Source: Algoriphagus aquimarinus
GTDB taxonomy: Bacteria > Bacteroidota > Bacteroidia > Cytophagales > Cyclobacteriaceae
DNA length: 64,000 nucleotides
Reading direction: 5' to 3'
Assembly: GCF_900112005.1 (NCBI RefSeq)
Contig: NZ_FOKK01000017.1
Location: forward strand, 43,435 to 107,434
Shown here: positions 28,401 through 35,193 of the stretch, piece after piece
Layout: the number at the start of each line of letters is the position of its first letter
How positions within the stretch are numbered: position 1 is the stretch's first letter
Position numbers and translations under genes: made by a program
The notes under the pieces: model-generated
Seen by the model: the letters and a program-made list of their open reading frames with translations, nothing else
The model's database searches: none
Told to the model about the DNA's origin: nothing

Positions 28401-29695
28401 CTTATTTATTCTTGGAAAGAAATGGGTATTTGCCCTGGTGGAGCCCTAAAAAAAGTCGTGCTGAGTTTTTGATTGAGTACTTACAAAAAATCTCAATCGA
28501 AAACGAAAGCACTCGAAAATTAATGCTTTCGAATTTTTCAGCAAAGTCTTTTCAAGGTCAGATAAAAGTGCTTTCGATTCAAAACAGGCAAAAATTAGGA
28601 GTTGTTTTTACAGCGATTCCTTTCCTGATTTTTTCAGAAAAGGAGTTGGGAGGAATCCAGGAGTCATTCAAATTAGATTTATCAAAGAAAATATCCAATC
28701 CTCCAAGCCAAAGTTTAGCTCCATTGGGAAAAAAGGAGTCAGTGATATCAAAACAAATACTTCATCTAAAGTCAGTAGGATCTGACTATTCTGAGGTATT
28801 ACGAAAATTGACTTTTCGGTTCGATGAAGAATTGCTTATCGAAGAATTGTTTGGAAACAGTTCTTTTAAGATTCAATTGAAAGAACTGTTGAGAATGGCT
28901 CCATTTTTCTTTGTTGGTAATCTGAATCCAGGTACTTGGAGATGGCTGGTTTTTTCTTTTGGCTGGAATCAATTACTCAAGAAGGCCTCACCTTCTGATA
29001 ATAGGTTCTTTCAATTCTTTCTCAATTATTTAGAGAGAAACCATCATAAATATGCTTGGAAGGCAATTTTCCTTAAAGTGTATCAAGTAGATGCTTTTCA
29101 AAAATCTACCAAAAAGGAAGTGAAAAAGGCTGTGGAGTTTTATTTAGAGAAGGAATTGAATGTTTTTCGAGAAGAGTCAAGCCCTGTTCTAGGGGACCGT
29201 GTTCTTTTGGCCAATGCAGGAGTAATACTATGTTGGCCTTTTTTGTCGCAGCTCTTTTCCTTATTAGAGTTTACCAAAGGCAACAGATTTGAATCTGATG
29301 AAAAGCAACAAAAAGCGGCACTGTTGATTCAGTTTATAGCTTTCGGAGACGTTCATTTTCCAGAATATGAAATGGTTCTTAATAAAATTTTGACAGGAAT
29401 TCCACTCGAAAATCATCTAGATCGGACAATACTTCTCGAGGAAAAGGAAAAAGAAATGGCCTTGACACTTTTTCATGGAATTAGAAACAATTGGGACAAG
29501 ATGAAATCTGCTTCGGTGCAAGCTATACGTGAGACTTTTCTTCAACGCGCAGGATACTTGACTTTTGAGCCAACATGGCTGAAACTGGAAGTTGAGAAAA
29601 AGGGAGTAGATGTGCTTTTAGATTCCATTCCGTGGGGTCTATCGATGGTTAAATTACCTTGGATGACAAGGAGCTTAGAAATTATTTGGAGGTAA
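25424..29695 (+). CDS. Contractile injection system tape-measure protein (Afp14-like)
   Basis: A 1423-residue protein. The first ~80 residues match the CIS_TMP family: INKSIIDLKYHSRNQAIQNN, then LFPALEATMQEVFPGEYF and LDHLVIDLGVI. The rest is largely helical, without recognised enzymatic motifs. HYYNIELS-like and YLQHGYFPSWSVH-like blocks recur (HGYFPSW near residue 125, NGYLPWW near 1003). Afp14 homologues set tube length, so a long product suggests a long particle, though scaling in this subfamily is unproven. It overlaps the Afp12-like gene by four bases and is followed seven bases later by the GH18-like membrane protein. Confidence 0.88.
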   Translation: MKYPENHQINKSIIDLKYHSRNQAIQNNAWLEDTCEGDLFPALEATMQEVFPGEYFLALDHLVIDLGVITQQELRAGFSDRVKIELKKQLQKLRSNSFGENYLNIDDSLPIDSNIRLNAISYYLQHGYFPSWSVHPPSLQELLDHLLNNSPKHFAEMIKKLGSRSYEFRKRIALEFTSKQIDRLIRILEPSDANWILDIREGLSEKVIENEGGEKQVLKDKLLNILILNYLLVESGSRFNKVIFTESLLNRLAHHYNIELSRLVNTIYTIVHLTEFRSALFEEFKETIVIIKDHLESDDSLTEIPREKQKNRSILEEILEMMGGIQHATKLGWDLWSDRQKLTYLLHQHTKFVLNLTEKQILSLLQILEGGQSESYNSLASTVFSEAIARDNNNRIEKKEYLKLSLLNWLEVDNHSVFGSKGSWFAALILTVNQKFQTDSISIERFEQIGKSNGVPTAKYILLFLQNPKSKVFFESHKKSFQKSNPDVEEALLGFWALDVKKTILYYLTSGAISTSQEMVSFQDLQKALGHLVAEKDEFLLELITSQDSNLESNSRLIKLFGALPNPTIISYFKSVFPVLKEYIDFLVPILNDQTNTKKREHLLSSLFSQFQHLKTHGIGNDNELISSFLMLFFDSTQSAKRNGKDVIDLHRANSFSNLIVDNFNYLYIENEAQQYLRILMLSPILLQGQHRKHFSTLHSKGLLGNNSTFKLRTRDYQIYRSLKKIAKLKSFKEQESFAKAKDYLDSFLYYSIERDFQKLHKLSLKWDYSKGKQKEIEQTVIQIWGRYSSHNRIVEKYFESQATKIPSLIGVIYFHLPISQRVLAKKAFKKHIPEKLLDSWGSEFLTENSNTKSIDFTNLFDFGSIGINSTHVPQVALDQISRLYSEISQKYFSSDISWNQWRSAIKKATLYALFWKGDQDPKLFLKAWLSNFESILEPTILHLQQSLELVKNIRNSNYMSSYLKDGILEILHSKSTSQDVSSFQETVLWIETYLFLERNGYLPWWSPKKSRAEFLIEYLQKISIENESTRKLMLSNFSAKSFQGQIKVLSIQNRQKLGVVFTAIPFLIFSEKELGGIQESFKLDLSKKISNPPSQSLAPLGKKESVISKQILHLKSVGSDYSEVLRKLTFRFDEELLIEELFGNSSFKIQLKELLRMAPFFFVGNLNPGTWRWLVFSFGWNQLLKKASPSDNRFFQFFLNYLERNHHKYAWKAIFLKVYQVDAFQKSTKKEVKKAVEFYLEKELNVFREESSPVLGDRVLLANAGVILCWPFLSQLFSLLEFTKGNRFESDEKQQKAALLIQFIAFGDVHFPEYEMVLNKILTGIPLENHLDRTILLEEKEKEMALTLFHGIRNNWDKMKSASVQAIRETFLQRAGYLTFEPTWLKLEVEKKGVDVLLDSIPWGLSMVKLPWMTRSLEIIWR

Positions 29696-29702
29696 AAATG
29701 CT

Positions 29703-32111
29703 ATGAAATATATGCTTGATTTTTTCCGTTTGCCAGTGAGTTGCTTTCACAAAACAGTGATGGTGACCGCGTTTTTATGTTTAGGATGCTTTCATCTTTG
29801 GGCTCAAGAGACCATCTCTCCTGCAAAATTGAAATTGGATTCTTTGAGCCTGAAAGACTCCATAGACAAGAGTTTATTACAAAGATTGATTCAGCCAATA
29901 CGGTTCAAAGACAATAGGGAAACTAAAGAGAGGCAAAGGATTTTTGACTTTCTTAAAGTTTTGATTACCGAGAATGATTTGCAGATAGATAGTGCAACGG
30001 TAAGTGAAATTACAGAGGAACTTATTGCTCAGGCTAAAAATATAGCGGTCAATCAAAATGCTAATTCAGCTCTTTCGGACAAAAATAAATTGCTGGCCGC
30101 TGAGATTCAGCAAGCTTTGCAGGTGCTAGATTCTAAAGCACCGAAGTCCAAAATTGATTCCATACAATCTCAATTACAATCTGTACTTCAGGGAATGATG
30201 AATGAAACAGATAAAAATGGCTTGGCGATTCAAAAAGAGATTACATCGAAATTAGAAGAATTACAGAAAGTGCAGTATAGTTGTGAGTCTGAAAACGTGA
30301 AAGTTTGGGAGGTAGATTATCAAGATTCATTGAGGATTACTTATCAAAAATGCCTCAAAACTAGTGTGAGGGTGTTTGGCTGGCAATCATCAGAAAAGTC
30401 AGCGGAGTATAAAAGCTACAATTTAAATTACATTTCTGACCTCATTATTTATGGTTTTGAAATTGGGGGAAAAGGGGAGATCAAAAATTCTAAGCAGTTG
30501 GATTTATTGCTCAACGGGGGTTCTATTAAGCTAGCAATACAGGCTAAAAAAACAGTTTCTTTGTCCATTTACAGTAAGTCAGAAACGGAGCTGAGCCAAT
30601 TCCTGGGAAATAGTTATTCTCAAAATGCATTTCTGTCTACTATCAAGACATTGATAAAGAAATATTCAATCGGAGGGATCAATATCAATTTTGAGAAAGT
30701 AAAAAGTTCTGATCAAAATAAACTTACACAGTTTATTGCTTCTTTGAATGAGGAGCTGACTTCTGAAAATCCAGACTTTTTATTGACGATGAGCCTTCCT
30801 GCGATCAATGTTAAAAGTATTATCACTTCTGTGAATAATTATGAATTTTCACAACTAGTTTCTTTGATAGATTATTTTTTGATTGATACAGATAAATTAA
30901 ACGTTCCTTCATCAAAAGCACCATTTTCCCCAAGTCCATTATATACCAATCCCAAAGTAAATAGAGGCTCTATTGAAGCAACTATGGGTTTTTACTCCAA
31001 TGGAAAAATACCAATAAGTAAATTAGTTATGACACTTGGTTATGGAGGGATTTCCTGGCCAGTTCCTGACTTTTTGGGCAATTCCAAAGCCCTTCGTAGT
31101 GGAGAATCCTTAAACTTTAGAACGATTCAAGAGGATTTTGTCACCGGCGGAGACACGACTTTGAACGCAGTATATGGCTTTGATGCAGAACAAACCTCTC
31201 CCTATTATAATTATGAAAAGAAGGGTGAATTTAGGCAGTTGTGGTATGAAGACGGAATAAGCTTGTACTTAAAGGCGCAGTGGGCTTTGGGGAAAGGTTT
31301 GGGAGGAGTAGCTATCGAAGGGCTAGGACAAGATGAAGGGTACACTGAAATGTGGGATGCAATAGGTGCGAGTTTGGTATATGTTGATTCTGTAGTTTTA
31401 AAACAAGAGCTTATTAAGCAGAAGAAGTTGGGGGTTTTTCAGTACCTCGCAATTTTTCAAGACGATCTGGAATGGGCCTCTGCTAATGATGTTTACATTG
31501 AAAAGTCTGAACTAGGGCCTGAAATGTACTGCGAGTACAAAATTTTTAAGGAAAAGCTTAGCGGATCAAAGCTTTCAGAAAACAGCTATTATAAAAGCTT
31601 AGTAGATAAATTAATGCTTTCGCCTGATACGACTATATCACTTAAAGAAATGATCTTAATGAGTGCTGGGGTTTCAGACGTTTGGTCTAAGCGTTTAGAT
31701 TACAATATGTTTATTGATCCCTATGACAACTTTCTGAAAGATGATTTAGAGTGTGCTTGCTTAGTAAGCAGATGGGACACATACACGGGCATTTTTAAAA
31801 TAGCCACCCTGGTGATTATAGGTGTATTTATCTTAATAGCACTATTTTTAATCTATATGGTTATCAGGGTTGGCGATGATTGGAGGTATAGAGGTCTTTT
31901 TACTGTCATTGCTATAGGGTTGGGAATACTTTGTTTGATCTCAGGTTTTTTCACTTTATTCCTAAATGGCAATTTTACGATGTTTGGAGTAGGTAGTGAA
32001 GCAGTAGCATTGTGGTTCTTGCTACTGATTTTAATTTTCGGGATAGGCATAGGAGTTTTACTTAATAAAGTGAATAATAGAAGAAAGTTGAGATCGAAAG
32101 ATCTTCCATAA
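29703..32111 (+). CDS. Membrane protein with degenerate GH18-like domain, end of eCIS cluster
   Basis: An 802-residue exported membrane protein with a signal peptide ending near residue 36 (HLWAQ). A helical region (40-190) leads into a GH18 (chitinase-like) TIM-barrel. The catalytic strand reads GGININFE at 324-331: the essential Glu331 is kept, but the aspartates of the DGxDxDxE motif are Gly324, Asn327 and Asn329. Later GH18-type signatures are LVMTLGYGGISWPVPDF and GLGGVAIEGLGQDEG. Three transmembrane helices close the protein (about 696-722, 733-756, 765-791). It is seven bases after the tape-measure gene, so it belongs to the cluster. It may bind or cut envelope glycan to anchor or release particles; the altered motif favours binding. 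Confidence 0.8.
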   Translation: MKYMLDFFRLPVSCFHKTVMVTAFLCLGCFHLWAQETISPAKLKLDSLSLKDSIDKSLLQRLIQPIRFKDNRETKERQRIFDFLKVLITENDLQIDSATVSEITEELIAQAKNIAVNQNANSALSDKNKLLAAEIQQALQVLDSKAPKSKIDSIQSQLQSVLQGMMNETDKNGLAIQKEITSKLEELQKVQYSCESENVKVWEVDYQDSLRITYQKCLKTSVRVFGWQSSEKSAEYKSYNLNYISDLIIYGFEIGGKGEIKNSKQLDLLLNGGSIKLAIQAKKTVSLSIYSKSETELSQFLGNSYSQNAFLSTIKTLIKKYSIGGININFEKVKSSDQNKLTQFIASLNEELTSENPDFLLTMSLPAINVKSIITSVNNYEFSQLVSLIDYFLIDTDKLNVPSSKAPFSPSPLYTNPKVNRGSIEATMGFYSNGKIPISKLVMTLGYGGISWPVPDFLGNSKALRSGESLNFRTIQEDFVTGGDTTLNAVYGFDAEQTSPYYNYEKKGEFRQLWYEDGISLYLKAQWALGKGLGGVAIEGLGQDEGYTEMWDAIGASLVYVDSVVLKQELIKQKKLGVFQYLAIFQDDLEWASANDVYIEKSELGPEMYCEYKIFKEKLSGSKLSENSYYKSLVDKLMLSPDTTISLKEMILMSAGVSDVWSKRLDYNMFIDPYDNFLKDDLECACLVSRWDTYTGIFKIATLVIIGVFILIALFLIYMVIRVGDDWRYRGLFTVIAIGLGILCLISGFFTLFLNGNFTMFGVGSEAVALWFLLLILIFGIGIGVLLNKVNNRRKLRSKDLP

Positions 32112-32507
32112 TAAGAAGTCACCTTGTTTCTTATTCTAGCAAGCATATTTAATCTTTGATTTTTCCATGATAAATCTCCTTGCTCAATGGAACTATTTCC
32201 TTTCGAGGTTTTTCAGAATTTGCCTTTGAAATAGCTTTTTGATGATTTACCTATCAATGGGAAGCAGGCGATTGGCGATGTGTACTTGTTTTCATTTTTG
32301 AAGGGTCTTAGTTGTCTGTAATTCAATTTCTCTATGGTAGCTTCGGCTGTTAACAGAGTTCAACCATAGACCAAGGCAGTCTAAAATCGTTAACTGGAGC
32401 CTGACTTCAGCATTTTTTGAAGTATCTTGTCGTTCACATTATTCGTGAAATCAAGCTGATTTGTTGCTTTACACTTACAAAATAAACAGGATTATATTTT
32501 ACTCAGG
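32112..32507. other. Intergenic region between eCIS and AraC regulator
   Basis: Nearly 400 bases without an open frame of note. I see no clear terminator hairpin after the GH18-like gene, no RNA gene and no repeat. It probably holds the promoter of the AraC-type regulator. Confidence 0.5.
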
Positions 32508-33959
32508 ATGCGATCAGAGAGATTATATTTTGGAAATGGATTTTTAGCATTTATATTTTTCTTTTTCTATTCCTGTCTTCAAAAGGATAATCCAGATATT
32601 GTTTTGGAGGATTTTGAAGATGGCAGCTATCTCAATAAATGGGAGATTCAGGGAACGGCCTTCAATGCGCCTATAAATATTGACTCTATACCAGAGAAAA
32701 TTTTTAATGTACACGGTAAGTATTTTGCATATTCTGCATTTATAGATTCGGGATCATTTAGAGGAGTTGGGAAGCTGATTTCTAACCGTTTTACTATCAA
32801 TAGAAAATTTTTAAGTTTCTTAATTGCTGGACATCAGCACGAAACTAGATCCAGCGTCAATCTAATCATCGATAATACCATAGTAAGAACGGCTACTGGG
32901 AAAGATGATTTACTACTTAGAGAGGTTGTTTGGGACATTGACAAATATCAGGGTAAAGAAGCCTACCTGGAAATAGTGGATGCCTTGGCTCCTGATTCAG
33001 AAAATGGGTTTGACAATAGAGTTTTGGTTGATCACCTTGTTTTAAGTGACAAAAAAGTAGATCGGATAACGGTCTTTGAAGATTTTGAAAGTGGAACATT
33101 CAATAACTGGCAAGTAATTGGTGAAGCTTTTTCGGAGCCAAACAGCAGAACTAAAGTTTATTATCCCTTATCAGCAAACGGCTACAAAGGAAATTATTAT
33201 GCTTTTAGTTTTGGTGAAAAGCAGGATGCCAGACAAGGAAAACTGGTTTCTTCACCCTTTAAGATTGAGTACGATAAAATTCAGTTTTTGATAGGAGGGG
33301 GAAGCCATGAAGGTGAGACATGTGTTAATCTTCTAATTGATGGGAGGGTGGCTCGTTCAGCTACCGGAGACGATGATGGGAATTTGAGGCTTAAGGAATG
33401 GGATGTAAGCAACTTTAAGGGAGAAATGGCTACCATTGAAATTGTAGATCATCATTCTGGCTCATGGGGACATATCATGGTAGATGAAATTGTTTTTTTT
33501 AATAAGCCATGGTGGCAGGAAGTTGCTATACTAGCAGGGGTGATTTTTGTAATTATTTTAATAAGCTCTGTGCTGATATTTTTTCAGATCCGAAATAGGC
33601 CCAAAAAAGAAATTTCCGATACGGATCGAATCAAATTAGAAGAATTAAAAGATCAAATAATAGTTGATCAAGCGTTTCTAAATCACAAGTATAATTCAAA
33701 AATGTGCTCTGAATCTGTGGGTATTGATGCAGACAGGATCGAACAGTTGTTTCTGGCTGGTGAAGGAAAAAGCTTTTTGGAATTCATAAACGAGTTGCGA
33801 GTCGAAGAATTTAAAAAAGAGTTGAATGACCCCAAAAACAAAGCGTATACCATGATATACATAGCAAATCAATGTGGCTTTAGTTCCAAAACTTCATTTT
33901 ATAGGATTTTTAAAGAAGTGACCAAAATCACCCCTACCGATTATAAGAAGCAGTTATAG
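32508..33959 (+). CDS. Membrane-anchored AraC-type regulator with two CBM66-like periplasmic repeats
   Basis: A 483-residue one-component sensor. The N-terminus looks like a lipoprotein signal (FFFFYSC). Two tandem repeats follow, about 35-190 and 193-333, each opening EDFEDGSYLNKWEIQGTAF or EDFESGTFNNWQVIGEAF and containing FLIxG..H, VNLxIDxxxxRxATG and IEIVD motifs. This is the pattern of the beta-sandwich modules attached to GH32 enzymes (CBM66-like, levan binding). A transmembrane helix spans about 338-362, and the C-terminal ~110 residues are a cytoplasmic AraC HTH domain (IYIANQCGFSSKTSFYRIFK). It likely senses a sugar outside the membrane and acts directly on DNA. Target genes are probably the DUF1080 and cytochrome genes downstream, or the eCIS upstream; position alone cannot decide. 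Confidence 0.85.
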   Translation: MRSERLYFGNGFLAFIFFFFYSCLQKDNPDIVLEDFEDGSYLNKWEIQGTAFNAPINIDSIPEKIFNVHGKYFAYSAFIDSGSFRGVGKLISNRFTINRKFLSFLIAGHQHETRSSVNLIIDNTIVRTATGKDDLLLREVVWDIDKYQGKEAYLEIVDALAPDSENGFDNRVLVDHLVLSDKKVDRITVFEDFESGTFNNWQVIGEAFSEPNSRTKVYYPLSANGYKGNYYAFSFGEKQDARQGKLVSSPFKIEYDKIQFLIGGGSHEGETCVNLLIDGRVARSATGDDDGNLRLKEWDVSNFKGEMATIEIVDHHSGSWGHIMVDEIVFFNKPWWQEVAILAGVIFVIILISSVLIFFQIRNRPKKEISDTDRIKLEELKDQIIVDQAFLNHKYNSKMCSESVGIDADRIEQLFLAGEGKSFLEFINELRVEEFKKELNDPKNKAYTMIYIANQCGFSSKTSFYRIFKEVTKITPTDYKKQL

Positions 33960-34245
33960 CGGCCAGATGGTAGTAATAGCTGTTTTAAAATGACTGGGGT
34001 TTGCTTTAGCTCAGCAATTCCTCATGAAAAGATTTTTCATACGAAAAATTAAAAGCCTCTAATTCATTTACCCCAGTTTTACAAGGCATTCCATTCTAAT
34101 GCTAAGTATTTAATGGGTTTACATCCATTGAGGGGTTGAATATTATTGCATTTCTAAAATTCGTCACAACTGGAGATCACTATAAGTGTGATTCATCTTA
34201 ATAACCACATTAGGCTAAAGAGTCATTTTTTAAGTAGCTTAATAC

Positions 34246-34377
34246 GACATCCCAAAATTTGGCTAGAGAAAATCTCCAAGCATTCTTATCGGCAATTATA
34301 ACTCAATCATTTTTTTGTAAGTTATTGAATGCACTTAGATCATGCATCTGATTGGTGGTTTTAGCTTTTGGGATGTC
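34246..34377. repeat. 12-bp inverted repeat enclosing about 108 bases
   Basis: GACATCCCAAAA at 34246-34257 is the exact reverse complement of TTTTGGGATGTC at 34366-34377. The right arm overlaps the hairpins before the DUF1080 gene. It may be an RNA leader with long-range pairing or the remnant of a small mobile element. No gene lies inside. Confidence 0.6.
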
Positions 34378-34401
34378 CCAAAAGCTGTCTGGGACTTTTT
34401 T
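34363..34401 (+). terminator. Terminator-like hairpin with overlapping alternative stem upstream of DUF1080 gene
   Basis: GTCCCA/TGGGAC (34375-34380 and 34390-34395) is followed by six T, an intrinsic-terminator layout. The left arm also lies in a competing 11-bp inverted repeat, AGCTTTTGGGA/TCCCAAAAGCT (34363-34373 and 34376-34386). The two stems cannot form together, as in attenuators. It lies 75 bases before the start of the DUF1080 gene. It may simply terminate transcription from upstream. Confidence 0.5.
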
Positions 34402-34475
34402 GGCTTGTTTTAGTATAGCAGAACTTCCATTTGATTGTACTTTTCACAAAATGAACCCATAACCAAAATAAATAC

Positions 34476-35162
34476 ATGAACAATCACAACGAAATACCCA
34501 AGCTCAAGGAGCAACTGAGTAGCTTGAAAACCTACACCTTGATTTTGATTTTTGTTTTAATCGGTAATTTGAGTTGCTACGCCCAAAGTAAAAGTCATAC
34601 GACTTCGCTATTTGATGGTACCTCCTTACAAGGTTGGGAAGTGGTAAATCCGGAAAACGGAAAATTCTGGTCAGTAAAGGATAGTGTCATTACGGGTGGG
34701 GATGGAACAATCAATATTCCGACAAACACCTATTTGCGTACGACTGAAAGTTTTATAGATTTTGAATTTCGTGCTCTTTTCCGCTTAACTGGTGATCACA
34801 GCACTGGCCTGATCAACAGCGGTATTCAATACCGATCCCTTATCGAAGGAAATACTATCATCGGGTATCAGGCTGATATAGGAAAGGGGTATTGGGGAGA
34901 CATCTACGATGAGCACCGTAGGGCCAAGCTTATTGGCGGAGATCTCAGTACGCTCAACGATATTTTGAACGAAGATGGCTGGAACAGTTACATCATTAGG
35001 TGCATAGGAAACAAACACGAACTGTATATCAATGGGGTCAAAACGACTGAATATTTCGAAATGGACTCTGAAATTCCATCAAAAGGTGTCATTGGCATTC
35101 AGTTGCACAGTGGCGGAAATGCCAAGATTGAATTTAAGCACATTACCATCACCAAGCTTTAA
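34476..35162 (+). CDS. DUF1080 (3-keto-disaccharide hydrolase-like) exported protein
   Basis: A 228-residue protein with an N-terminal hydrophobic segment (TYTLILIFVLIGNLSCYAQS, about 19-38) acting as signal peptide or lipoprotein signal. The DUF1080/LamG-like jelly roll follows: LFDGTSLQGWEVVN, YLRTTESFIDFEFRALFRL, SGIQYRS and a closing GGNAKIEFKHITI. Members are beta-sandwich proteins, some of which hydrolyse 3-keto-glycosides. The PVC-type cytochrome lipoprotein starts 31 bases downstream, and such pairs are common in Bacteroidota and Planctomycetes. The substrate is unknown. Confidence 0.85.
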   Translation: MNNHNEIPKLKEQLSSLKTYTLILIFVLIGNLSCYAQSKSHTTSLFDGTSLQGWEVVNPENGKFWSVKDSVITGGDGTINIPTNTYLRTTESFIDFEFRALFRLTGDHSTGLINSGIQYRSLIEGNTIIGYQADIGKGYWGDIYDEHRRAKLIGGDLSTLNDILNEDGWNSYIIRCIGNKHELYINGVKTTEYFEMDSEIPSKGVIGIQLHSGGNAKIEFKHITITKL

Positions 35163-35193
35163 GAATTAATAACGGAACAGTTAAGCATTACAA

